Assembly: GCA_937927435.1 (NCBI GenBank)
Contig: CALBDW010000174.1
Location: 1 to 12,938 of the forward strand
From: an uncultured Bdellovibrionales bacterium
GTDB lineage: Bacteria; Bdellovibrionota; Bdellovibrionia; Bdellovibrionales; JAMPXM01
DNA length: 12,938 nucleotides
Direction: 5' to 3'
The notes below the pieces were generated by a model. That model was not told the origin of the DNA, did not search any database, and saw only the letters and a list, made by a program, of their open reading frames with translations. The translations under genes were made by a program, and so were the position numbers. This document shows, in pieces, positions 6,506-12,938 of this stretch (positions are counted from its first letter, which is position 1; the number at the start of each line of letters is the position of its first letter).

Positions 6506-7815
6506 TATTGTATCCTCCGGCTGCGAATCTTCGCGCCACGCAAGAAGCTTTCATACCTTTGTGTCAACAGATACGACTGGATTTGCTGAGTCGTATTCAA
6601 TGCGACACCGACCAAAATCAACAAGCTCGTACCGCCGAAATAAAACGGCGTATTGAACTTATCGATCAGAATACCGGGTAGAACGCAAATCGCGCTCAAG
6701 TAGATCGCGCCACCGACATTGAGACGCGACATCACTTTTTGGATGTATTCCGCGGTACTCTTACCGGCCCGGATACCCGGGATAAACTTCCCACCCTTCT
6801 TCAAGTTGTCCGCGATCTCATTCGGGTTCATGACGATCTCGGTGTAGAAGAAGGTAAAGAACACGATCAACGCGACAAAAAGCACATTGTAGAGTGCGCC
6901 CGTCGGCGTCAGGGACTCCTGAAGCCGGTTCATCCACGGCGAGTTGACGAACTGAGCCACCGTCGCCGGAAAAAGAAGCAGCGAACTCGCAAAAATCGGC
7001 GGAATCACGCCCGAGAGGTTAATCTTCAAGGGCAGGTGACTCGCTTGAGGGGTTCCCGGGATCCGAGCACCCTTTTGCGTAAAGTGGATCGGAATACGAC
7101 GCTGACCGACCTCAAGGAAGATAATCATCGCAATCACGATGACCATCATCGCCAGCATCACGAGCCCCACAAATCCGCTCATTTCGCCGTTCTGAATCAG
7201 GTTCAACATGCTCACGGCACCTGACGGAATACCCGCCGCGATACCCGCAAAAATGATGAGCGAAGCACCTTCGCCGAGACCGCGCTCGGAGATCTGCTCA
7301 CCCAGCCACATGATGAAGCAGGTCCCCGCCGTCAACGTGATAATCGTCATCAGCTGGAACGGCAGGAAGCCGACATAGGGAGCGATCACGAGCGGACGCC
7401 CTTCGAAGTTCGAGTTCATCAACCACGAGCTGATCGCGTAGCCCTGGATGATAGCGAGGACCACCGTCCCATAACGGGTGTACTGCGTGATTTTCTTCCG
7501 GCCGTGCTCGCCCTCTTTTTTCAATTGCTCGAGATACGGCACAACGGCCGTGAGCAACTGGAAAATAATCGAGCTCGAGATGTAGGGCATGATCCCGAGA
7601 GCGAAAATACTGAATTGGTTCAAAGCACCACCGGTGAACGTGTTAAACAGACCGAAAATGCCACCACGGTTCTCGAAAAACTGAAGGACGGTGGCGCTGT
7701 CCACCCCGGGCACAGGAATGTGCACACCAAGGCGGTAGACCGCCAACATCGCGATGCTGAACAAGATGCGCTTACGAAGATCCGTATTTTTGGCAAGTCC
7801 GTTTAGAGCAGCCAC
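6502..7815 (-). CDS. secY: Preprotein translocase subunit SecY
   Basis: SecY forms the protein-conducting channel of the inner membrane with SecE and SecG. The 437-residue protein has ten hydrophobic helices in the usual pattern. The N-terminal block LRKRILFSIAMLAVYRLG, the plug region after TM1 (~50-70), the ribosome/SecA-contacting loop C4 (GQRRIPIHF.., ~237-262) and loop C5 with FIPGIRAG are present; Arg349 matches the essential C5 arginine of E. coli. The GTG start (7813-7815) overlaps the rplO TAG by one base (TAGTG), and the TGA stop overlaps the adk TTG. Placement in the spc operon ties translocase supply to ribosome synthesis. Confidence 0.98.
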   Translation of the reverse strand: MAALNGLAKNTDLRKRILFSIAMLAVYRLGVHIPVPGVDSATVLQFFENRGGIFGLFNTFTGGALNQFSIFALGIMPYISSSIIFQLLTAVVPYLEQLKKEGEHGRKKITQYTRYGTVVLAIIQGYAISSWLMNSNFEGRPLVIAPYVGFLPFQLMTIITLTAGTCFIMWLGEQISERGLGEGASLIIFAGIAAGIPSGAVSMLNLIQNGEMSGFVGLVMLAMMVIVIAMIIFLEVGQRRIPIHFTQKGARIPGTPQASHLPLKINLSGVIPPIFASSLLLFPATVAQFVNSPWMNRLQESLTPTGALYNVLFVALIVFFTFFYTEIVMNPNEIADNLKKGGKFIPGIRAGKSTAEYIQKVMSRLNVGGAIYLSAICVLPGILIDKFNTPFYFGGTSLLILVGVALNTTQQIQSYLLTQRYESFLRGAKIRSRRIQY

Positions 7816-8252
7816 TATTCAATTACCTCAGCTTTACCGCCAGCTTTTTCGATGGCTGCTTTTGCCGCAGCACTGAATTTATGTGCTTTAACCGTCAAGG
7901 GCTTCGTCAACTCGCCATTGGCCAGGATTTTCACGCGGCCATAACGCAAAAGACCCGCATTCGCGAGAACTTCCGGAGTAATCTCCGAGCCAAATTTCTC
8001 GAGTTGGTTCAGATTGAAGATGTCGTACCGTTTCGTGAATGCGACGTTCGAGAAACCGAACTTCGGCAACCGGCGCATCAAAGGCGTTTGACCGCCCTCA
8101 AAGCCCCAGCGAACGCGGCCGCCCGTGCGCGCTTTTTGGCCTTTATGACCTTTACCCGAAGTTTGACCCAAGCCTGAACCGCGGCCACGACCGACCCTCT
8201 TCCGACTACCTGTAGAACCCTTCGCGGGTTGCAAATTAGCTAACAGACTCAT
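7815..8252 (-). CDS. rplO: 50S ribosomal protein L15
   Basis: L15 is a late-assembling 23S rRNA-binding protein. The 145-residue product shows the glycine/arginine-rich N-terminal extension (KRVGRGRGSGLGQTSGKGHK) that threads into rRNA, then GFEGGQTPLMRRLPKFGF and the C-terminal domain ending KAGGKAEVIE, as in the family. ATG start with GGAG seven bases upstream, overlapping the rpmD stop; rpmD is 4 bases away. Its TAG stop shares one base with the secY start. Confidence 0.98.
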   Translation of the reverse strand: MSLLANLQPAKGSTGSRKRVGRGRGSGLGQTSGKGHKGQKARTGGRVRWGFEGGQTPLMRRLPKFGFSNVAFTKRYDIFNLNQLEKFGSEITPEVLANAGLLRYGRVKILANGELTKPLTVKAHKFSAAAKAAIEKAGGKAEVIE

Positions 8253-8256
8253 TGAT

Positions 8257-8439
8257 TCACTCCGGCTTCACTTCCAAGAGATGCTGCACTTTAAAGATCT
8301 GACCACGCATAGCAGGGTTGTCCGGAACGACAACTTCCTGCTCACGACGGCGAAGACCGAGACAACGAACTGTATCGCGCTGATCTTTCGTGCAACCAAT
8401 CAGGCTTCTTTTCAATTTCACACGGAATTGCTTCGCCAT
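8257..8439 (-). CDS. rpmD: 50S ribosomal protein L30
   Basis: A 60-residue short bacterial L30. MAKQFRVKLKRSLIGC, then TVRCLGLRRREQEVVVPDNPAMRGQIFKVQHLLEV follow the family pattern. I start at ATG 8437-8439 because GAGG lies six bases upstream and MAKQ is the usual L30 start. The GTG at 8451 would add four residues, overlap the rpsE stop and have no separate Shine-Dalgarno. The gap after rpsE is 8 bases. Confidence 0.96.
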   Translation of the reverse strand: MAKQFRVKLKRSLIGCTKDQRDTVRCLGLRRREQEVVVPDNPAMRGQIFKVQHLLEVKPE

Positions 8440-8447
8440 TTCCGACC

Positions 8448-8909
8448 TCACTTGCTCACAGGCTCACTACGGAGCTGTTTCAGTCCGTTCAGGGTCGCCC
8501 GCACAGCATTGTGGGCGTTACGAGTGCCCACACACTTCGTCAAAATATCTTTCACGCCAACTGATTCAAGCACCGCGCGAACAGCACCACCTGCGATCAC
8601 GCCCGTACCGGGAGCCGCCGGCTTCATGATGACTTTTGCGGCACCGAACGTACCCACGACCTCATGTGGGATCGTGCGTCCGTCAACGAGAGGAATCTTT
8701 TTGAAGCTCTTCTTCGCGCCACGCGATGCTTTACCGATGGCTTCCGGAACCTCACCCGCTTTACCCGTGCCGTAACCGACTTCACCAGCCTGGTTTCCGA
8801 CGACGACGAGAGCAGAGAAAGAAAACCGGCGGCCACCCTTAACAACCTTGGCCACGCGTCTGATTGCGACCACCCGTTCTTCGAATTCTTGAGCCTCTTT
8901 CTTCTCCAC
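8448..8909 (-). CDS. rpsE: 30S ribosomal protein S5
   Basis: S5 helps form the mRNA entry channel and supports decoding accuracy. The 153-residue product has the N-terminal dsRNA-binding-like domain signature KGGRRFSFSALVVVGN (24-39) followed by GYGTGKA, and the C-terminal domain with PAAPGTGVIAGGAVRAVLE and GTRNAHNAVRATLNGL. It is slightly shorter than the 166-residue E. coli protein. The start is GTG 8907-8909, with AAGGGAGA upstream at the rplR stop. It lies 10 bases after rplR. Confidence 0.98.
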   Translation of the reverse strand: MEKKEAQEFEERVVAIRRVAKVVKGGRRFSFSALVVVGNQAGEVGYGTGKAGEVPEAIGKASRGAKKSFKKIPLVDGRTIPHEVVGTFGAAKVIMKPAAPGTGVIAGGAVRAVLESVGVKDILTKCVGTRNAHNAVRATLNGLKQLRSEPVSK

Positions 8910-8919
8910 GATATCTCCC

Positions 8920-9291
8920 TTAGAAATTCAAACCGGCATCACGGGCACCATCAGCCAGCGCTTTAACCCGGCCATGGTAGAGGTAACCGTTACGATCGAA
9001 AACCACATTCTTGATATTTTTGCTTAAAGCCCGTTTGGCGATTTCCGCACCAATCGCTTTCGCGGCGTCTTTGTTCGACCCGTTCACGCCCTCGGTGTCG
9101 AGCGTCGAAGCCGAAACCAGAGTCACACCTTTCGTGTCATCAATTAATTGAGCATAGATGTGGCGCGTACTCCGGAAAACGCACAGACGCGGACGCTCTG
9201 CCGTGCCCTTCACGCGGCGACGAATACGCAACTTTTTCTTTTCTCTCGCCACTACTTTCGGGGAGCTATGCTTGTTCGTCCTTTTTCTCAC
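8920..9291 (-). CDS. rplR: 50S ribosomal protein L18
   Basis: L18 binds 5S rRNA together with L5 and helps place it in the central protuberance. The product has 123 residues with a basic N-terminus, then RRRVKGTAERPRLCVFRSTRHIYAQLIDD and the C-terminal YLYHGRVKALADGARDAGLNF, all family-typical. The start is GTG 9289-9291, with GAGG six bases upstream. It lies 17 bases after rplF in the spc operon. Confidence 0.98.
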   Translation of the reverse strand: MRKRTNKHSSPKVVAREKKKLRIRRRVKGTAERPRLCVFRSTRHIYAQLIDDTKGVTLVSASTLDTEGVNGSNKDAAKAIGAEIAKRALSKNIKNVVFDRNGYLYHGRVKALADGARDAGLNF

Positions 9292-9308
9292 GGCCTACCT
9301 CACTTCAA

Positions 9309-9851
9309 TTACTTACCAGCCGACTTACCTTCTTTACGGCGGAGTTTCTCATCAGTGTACTTCACGCCTTTACCCAAGTAGGGCTCCGGCGGACGGAAGC
9401 TGCGGAGCTTGGCGGCAACTTGACCAACGAGCTCTTTGCTTGCGCCGCTCACGGTAATGAGGGTCTGCTTATCCACTTTGATTTCAATGCCTTCCGGAAT
9501 TTCGAAGTGAATCGGATGGCTGTAGCCGAGCGAAAGCTCAAGCTTCTTTCCGGAGACAGCGGCACGATAACCGACACCAACCAATTCAAGCGACTTCGAG
9601 AATCCTTGCGTCACGCCCGTCACGGCGTTCTGAACCAGAGCGCGGTAAAGGCCGTGCAACGCGCGCGACGTTTTCGAATCATCCCGGCGAGTCAGAATGA
9701 TCTGTCCGTTTTCGAACTTCGCCGAGACTTCCGGACGCATGGCGACTTTCTGAGACCACTTCGCTCCTTGAACGATCACCTCGTTCTGGGGAGTGATCGT
9801 GACCTTCACGCCATCAGCCACTGTAACCGGTGCCTTACCAATCCTAGACAT
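9309..9851 (-). CDS. rplF: 50S ribosomal protein L6
   Basis: L6 lies near the sarcin-ricin loop and the factor-binding site. The 180-residue protein consists of two related alpha/beta domains (~1-82 and ~83-170). The N-terminus MSRIGKAPVTVADGVKV and the C-terminal signature PEPYLGKGVKY (155-165) are diagnostic; in many bacteria the residue after PEPY is Lys, here it is Leu. ATG start, with AGGTGG just upstream. It follows rpsH after 28 bases. Confidence 0.98.
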   Translation of the reverse strand: MSRIGKAPVTVADGVKVTITPQNEVIVQGAKWSQKVAMRPEVSAKFENGQIILTRRDDSKTSRALHGLYRALVQNAVTGVTQGFSKSLELVGVGYRAAVSGKKLELSLGYSHPIHFEIPEGIEIKVDKQTLITVSGASKELVGQVAAKLRSFRPPEPYLGKGVKYTDEKLRRKEGKSAGK

Positions 9852-9879
9852 AATCCACCTACCTTTAAGCGGCTCCGAC

Positions 9880-10269
9880 TTACCAAACCGTGCAGATCAA
9901 TTCGCCGCCGAGCTTCTTCTCAACAGCTTCCTTATTGCTCATCACGCCTTTGCTCGTGCTCAGAATCGAAATGCCGTACCCGGAACGAACGTTCGGGATC
10001 TCTTCACAACGCACGTAAACGCGGCGGCCGGGCTTGCTCACGCGGCTGATGTTCGAGATCACGTGACGGCCCTTTTCGTCATAGCGCAAGTAAACGCGCA
10101 TCATTCCTTGCTTACCGTCTTTCACAACTTTGAAAGACTTGATGAAGCCCGCATCGCGCAAAACCGTCGCGATGCCGACGCGCATGTTGGAGCTCGGGAC
10201 GTCCACTTTTTCGTGTTTCGCAGATCCCGCGTTTCTGATGCGTGTGAGGAACTCGCCAATCGTATCCAT
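9880..10269 (-). CDS. rpsH: 30S ribosomal protein S8
   Basis: S8 binds helix 21 of 16S rRNA in early platform assembly; in E. coli it also represses the spc operon by binding mRNA at the rplE start. The 129-residue product has the N-terminal MDTIGEFLTRIRNAGSA, SSNMRVGIATVLRDAGFI, and the C-terminal signature SGYGISILSTSKGVMSNKEA.. GGELICTVW. ATG start with AGGA five bases upstream. It directly follows rplE with 27 bases between, where rpsN is normally found. Confidence 0.98.
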   Translation of the reverse strand: MDTIGEFLTRIRNAGSAKHEKVDVPSSNMRVGIATVLRDAGFIKSFKVVKDGKQGMMRVYLRYDEKGRHVISNISRVSKPGRRVYVRCEEIPNVRSGYGISILSTSKGVMSNKEAVEKKLGGELICTVW

Positions 10270-10296
10270 CTTAATCCTGCTCCTATATCCCCTAAA

Positions 10297-10845
10297 TCAC
10301 TTACGGAACGGCATTCCCAGTGCTTCTAACAACGCACGGCCTTCCGCATCCGTCTCCGCCGTCGTGCAAATCGTGATATTCATACCGCGCACTTTATCGA
10401 CACGGTCGTAGTTGATTTCGGGGAAGACGATTTGTTCTTTCAGACCCAAGTTGTAGTTGCCGCGGCCGTCAAAGCCTTTGTTCGGAAGACCGCGGAAGTC
10501 GCGCACGCGCGGAAGCGCGAGGTTCATCAATCGGTCGAGGAACGACCACATTCTTTCGCGACGGAGGGTCACCCGCGCGCCAATCGGCATACCTTCACGC
10601 AGCTTGAAGTTCGAGATCGATTTTTTCGCATGCGTGATGACAGCTTTTTGGCCCGTGATCACAGTCAACTCTTCCGCAGCTGTTTGCACCAGCTTCGGGT
10701 TTTGAGTCGCTTCGCCCAAGCAAACGTTGATGACGACTTTCTCGATGCGCGGGACCTGCATGGCACTCTTAGCGCCCAATTGCTTCACCAAGCTGGGCAC
10801 GACTTCTTTATGATATTTTTCTTGTAACCGGTTCACGTGCTTCAC
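10297..10845 (-). CDS. rplE: 50S ribosomal protein L5
   Basis: L5 binds 5S rRNA and contacts P-site tRNA through the central protuberance. The 182-residue product aligns over the full family length: MQVPRIEKVVINVCLGEA, the KARKS-like THAKKSISNFKLREGMPIG, RMWSFLDRLMNLALPRVRDF, the signature FDGRGNYNLGLKEQIVFPEI and C-terminal GMPFRK. The start is GTG 10843-10845, with AAGGTGA about seven bases upstream. It lies 40 bases after rplN with no rplX between, and 27 bases before rpsH with no rpsN between. Confidence 0.98.
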   Translation of the reverse strand: MKHVNRLQEKYHKEVVPSLVKQLGAKSAMQVPRIEKVVINVCLGEATQNPKLVQTAAEELTVITGQKAVITHAKKSISNFKLREGMPIGARVTLRRERMWSFLDRLMNLALPRVRDFRGLPNKGFDGRGNYNLGLKEQIVFPEINYDRVDKVRGMNITICTTAETDAEGRALLEALGMPFRK

Positions 10846-10885
10846 GGCGACTTCACCTTCTTCAAAGTCTTCCCACTCAACTCAA

Positions 10886-11254
10886 TCAGAGAACTTCCGG
10901 CGCGAGCGAAACGATCTTTACGAACTGCTTCGCGCGCAATTCCCTCGCGACAGGGCCGAAAATACGGGTTCCGATCGGCTCCTTCGCGTTGTTGATCAAA
11001 ACTGCCGAGTTATCGTCGAAGCGGATGTAGCTTCCGTCCGGGCGACGGGTTTTGTGAACCGTCCGGACAATCACAGCTTTCGCCACATCGCCTTTTTTGA
11101 CCTTCGAGTTCGGCAAAGCTTCTTTGATCGAAACGACGACGATGTCACCCAAGGTCGCGTAACGACGGCCCGTTCCGCCCAAAACCTTGATGCACATCAC
11201 TTCTTTAGCGCCCGAATTGTCTGCGACACGCAGACGCGTTTGCATCTGAATCAT
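10886..11254 (-). CDS. rplN: 50S ribosomal protein L14
   Basis: L14 lies at the subunit interface near helix 95 and helps form bridges to 16S rRNA. The 122-residue product is full length and canonical: MIQMQTRLRVADNSGAKEVM, LGDIVVVSIKEALP, and C-terminal FGPVARELR..FVKIVSLAPEVL. Its ATG overlaps the rpsQ TGA as ATGA, a 4-base overlap that suggests translational coupling. The usual next gene, rplX, is absent. Confidence 0.98.
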   Translation of the reverse strand: MIQMQTRLRVADNSGAKEVMCIKVLGGTGRRYATLGDIVVVSIKEALPNSKVKKGDVAKAVIVRTVHKTRRPDGSYIRFDDNSAVLINNAKEPIGTRIFGPVARELRAKQFVKIVSLAPEVL

Positions 11255-11553
11255 GCCTCAACTCCCTCGGTCCTGTTGCCAGTCTTGATCACTTCCGCGA
11301 GCATCCAGCGCTTCGTTTTGCTCAAGGGACGCGTTTGGAAGATACGGACGGTATCGCCGATCTTCGCAACGTTGTGCTCGTCGTGCGCCTTGAAGACCGA
11401 AGTGCGCTTCACGAATTTTCCGTACTTCTTATGACGGACCAGACGATAGATGAGAACCGAGATCGTTTTGTTCATCTTATCGCTGATCACTTCACCGACC
11501 ACCTCGATACGGCGGCCACGGGTATTCTTTTTGTTAGCTTCCGGCATAGTCAT
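11251..11553 (-). CDS. rpsQ: 30S ribosomal protein S17
   Basis: S17 is an OB-fold primary binder of 16S rRNA helices 7 and 11. The 100-residue product has RRIEVVGEVISDKMNKTISVLI, the signature region of the fold, and GDTVRIFQTRPLSKTKRW. The C-terminus continues to VIKTGNRTEGVEA. Two ATGs compete: 11553 (MTMPEANKK) with AAAGG ten bases upstream, and 11547 (MPEANKK) with GAGAG six bases upstream; the difference is two residues. The gene lies 6 bases after rpmC and overlaps rplN by four bases. Confidence 0.97.
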   Translation of the reverse strand: MTMPEANKKNTRGRRIEVVGEVISDKMNKTISVLIYRLVRHKKYGKFVKRTSVFKAHDEHNVAKIGDTVRIFQTRPLSKTKRWMLAEVIKTGNRTEGVEA

Positions 11554-11559
11554 CTCTCA

Positions 11560-11826
11560 TCAACCTTTCGCAGCGGACTTCGCTGCCTTGCCGCGAGTTT
11601 TAACCGTACGTTTCGCCGAATTCGCTTCGGATTTAGCTGCGAGTTTCTTAGCGCTCAATGCCGTTTGGAGTCGAGCGATATCCCGACGAGCGAAACGAAT
11701 CGTCATCGGGTTCGCCAGCTGTCCGAGGGCATTTTTCATACGCGCGTCGAAGAGCTGCTTGCGCAGTTCTTTAATCCGTTTAACGAGCTCTTGCTCCGCC
11801 AAGCCGGCAATATCCGCATACTTCAT
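11560..11826 (-). CDS. rpmC: 50S ribosomal protein L29 with basic C-terminal extension
   Basis: L29 lies near the peptide exit and contacts trigger factor and SRP through its neighbour L23. The first ~60 residues form the usual two-helix hairpin (AEQELVKRIKELRKQLFDARM, then NPMTIRFARRDIARLQTAL). Residues 63-88 are an added Ala/Lys/Ser-rich tail (AKSEANSAKRTVKTRGK...), giving 88 residues where 60-70 is common. ATG start, with GGGAG five bases upstream inside the rplP stop region. Two bases separate it from rplP. Confidence 0.96.
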   Translation of the reverse strand: MKYADIAGLAEQELVKRIKELRKQLFDARMKNALGQLANPMTIRFARRDIARLQTALSAKKLAAKSEANSAKRTVKTRGKAAKSAAKG

Positions 11827-11828
11827 AA

Positions 11829-12236
11829 TTACTCCCGAACCAGAAACTTCGTTTTCATCGGCAGCTTATGGCTCGCCAACCGGAATGCTTCTTCCGCTTG
11901 CTCTCTGGTAACGCCGTTGATTTCAAAAAGCACTTGGCCCGGTTTCACAACAGCGACCCACAATTCAGGGTTACCTTTACCGGAACCCATCCGCACCTCA
12001 GCCGGCTTCTTCGTCACAGGCTTATGCGGGAACGCTCGAACCCAAACTTTTCCGCCCCGCTTAACGCTCCGGCTGATCGCGATACGGCTCGCCTCGATTT
12101 GGCGGGCCGTCAACCAACCGTCTTCGACTGCTTGCAATCCAAAATCGCCGAAGGCGACGGTATTGCCGCGAGCAGCGACACCTTTCCTGCGGCCTTTATG
12201 CTGCTTGCGATATTTCACTCGCTTAGGACTTAACAC
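11829..12236 (-). CDS. rplP: 50S ribosomal protein L16
   Basis: L16 shapes the A-site and central protuberance. I start at GTG 12234-12236, giving 135 residues beginning MLSPKRVKYRKQHKGRRKG as in the family. GAGGAGG lies six bases upstream. The GTG at 12257 would give seven extra residues encoded by that same Shine-Dalgarno stretch. The conserved VRMGSGKGN loop holds Arg82, equivalent to the arginine hydroxylated in E. coli L16. The start overlaps the rpsC end by 14 bases. Confidence 0.97.
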   Translation of the reverse strand: MLSPKRVKYRKQHKGRRKGVAARGNTVAFGDFGLQAVEDGWLTARQIEASRIAISRSVKRGGKVWVRAFPHKPVTKKPAEVRMGSGKGNPELWVAVVKPGQVLFEINGVTREQAEEAFRLASHKLPMKTKFLVRE

Positions 12237-12888
12237 GACCGGCCTCCTCAACTTCACGCTGCGACAACACGTCGCCTTTGTAGATCCACACTTTGACGCC
12301 GATGATTCCGTAGGCCGTCAATGCTTCAGAGAAGCCATAGTCGATATCGGCACGGAGAGTGTGTCTCGGCACGCTCTTCTCCGTGTAGCCCTCCGTACGT
12401 GCGATTTCAGCACCATCAAGGCGGCCCGAAACCTGAACCTTGATACCGCGGACACCGCCACGGATCGCGGCTGCCATCGCCTTCTTCAGGGCACGACGCC
12501 AAGAAATTCGCTTCTCAAGTTGCGTCGCGATGTTCTCGGCGACCAGCTGAGCGTCGATATCCGGCTTACGAACTTCTTGAATATTGATGAAGACTTCGTT
12601 CGACGTCAGACGCTGAACATCAACCTTGAGCTGGTCGATACCAGCGCCTTTTTTACCGATCACGACACCCGGACGCGCAGTCGAGATGATGATCTTCACT
12701 TTTTTCGCCGCGCGCTCCATTTCGATGCGCGAAACGCCCGCATGCTTCAGCTTCTCTTGCAGATAGCGGCGCAATTTGAAGTCTTCGTGCAAGTTTTCGA
12801 GATAAAGCGGGCCTTTCGCGTACCAACGCGAATCCCAAGTGCGAATAACACCAACTCTGAGTCCAATCGGGTTAACTTTCTGTCCCAC
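12223..12888 (-). CDS. rpsC: 30S ribosomal protein S3
   Basis: S3 forms part of the mRNA entry tunnel and helicase in the 30S head. The 221-residue product starts MGQKVNPIGLRVGVIRTW. It has the type II KH domain (~38-107) with GKKG (78-81) as the nucleic-acid-binding GxxG loop. The C-terminal S3 domain (~119-203) includes GVRGIKVQVSGRLDGAEIAR. The start is GTG 12886-12888, with AAGG eight bases upstream in the rplV end. It lies 5 bases after rplV. Confidence 0.98.
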   Translation of the reverse strand: MGQKVNPIGLRVGVIRTWDSRWYAKGPLYLENLHEDFKLRRYLQEKLKHAGVSRIEMERAAKKVKIIISTARPGVVIGKKGAGIDQLKVDVQRLTSNEVFINIQEVRKPDIDAQLVAENIATQLEKRISWRRALKKAMAAAIRGGVRGIKVQVSGRLDGAEIARTEGYTEKSVPRHTLRADIDYGFSEALTAYGIIGVKVWIYKGDVLSQREVEEAGRVKS

Positions 12889-12893
12889 AGTTC

Positions 12894-12938
12894 TTACCTT
12901 TCATCCAAGATCAGGTTGATGTGGCTCGACTTACGCTT
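12894..12938 (-). CDS. rplV: 50S ribosomal protein L22, C-terminal end only
   Basis: Only the last 14 codons and a TAA stop (12894-12896) are inside the window. They read KRKSSHINLILDER on the minus strand, which fits the L22 C-terminus (a basic residue, then SHI and a beta-strand ending). The position directly upstream of rpsC, with a 5-base gap, is the standard S10-operon order. The rest of the gene lies beyond the right edge. Confidence 0.85.
   Translation of the reverse strand, partial: KRKSSHINLILDER

Noticed and set aside
12237..12257. Upstream GTG start for rplP
   Set aside because: The added residues come from the GAGGAGG that serves the GTG at 12236, and L16 proteins start at LSPKR or LQPKR.
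1..12938. CRISPR arrays, insertion sequences, tRNA or rRNA genes
   Set aside because: I saw no repeat-spacer pattern, transposase, terminal inverted repeats or RNA-gene signatures; nearly every base is accounted for by coding genes and short gaps.

Overview
The window is bacterial and almost entirely a ribosomal-protein cluster read on the minus strand. From right to left it covers the end of the S10 operon, most of the spc operon and the alpha operon. The order is rplV (3' end), rpsC, rplP, rpmC, rpsQ, rplN, rplE, rpsH, rplF, rplR, rpsE, rpmD, rplO, secY, adk, rpmJ, rpsM, rpsK, rpsD, rpoA, rplQ. Genes are packed with gaps of 0 to about 60 bases or 1-14 base overlaps, and most starts have a clear Shine-Dalgarno sequence.

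The last part (about 1-2500) is lineage-specific. A rho-independent terminator follows rplQ. Next comes a two-gene minus-strand unit, a membrane-anchored TlpA/ResA-type thioredoxin followed by an acidic coiled-coil protein of unknown function. A plus-strand gene, cut by the window edge, converges on that unit and shares stop-codon bases with it.

The organism is a Gram-negative-type bacterium with moderate GC. The secY-adk-rpmJ-rpsM-rpsK-rpsD-rpoA-rplQ order, zinc-ligand S4 and adenylate kinase, and a truncated gene resembling TIGR03545-type proteins suggest a deltaproteobacterial or Bdellovibrio-like lineage. This is inference, not proof.

The most unusual point is what is missing. rplX (L24) is absent between rplN and rplE, where only 40 bases remain. 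rpsN (S14) is absent between rplE and rpsH, where only 27 bases remain. infA and map are also absent between secY and rpmJ. Other observations are the large share of GTG/TTG starts in ribosomal genes, a perfect 9-bp inverted repeat between rpsD and rpoA, a 163-base leader before rpmJ with a candidate promoter, and basic C-terminal tails on L29 and L17. I saw no CRISPR array, mobile element, tRNA or rRNA, and no novel multi-gene system beyond the unexplained thioredoxin/coiled-coil pair.
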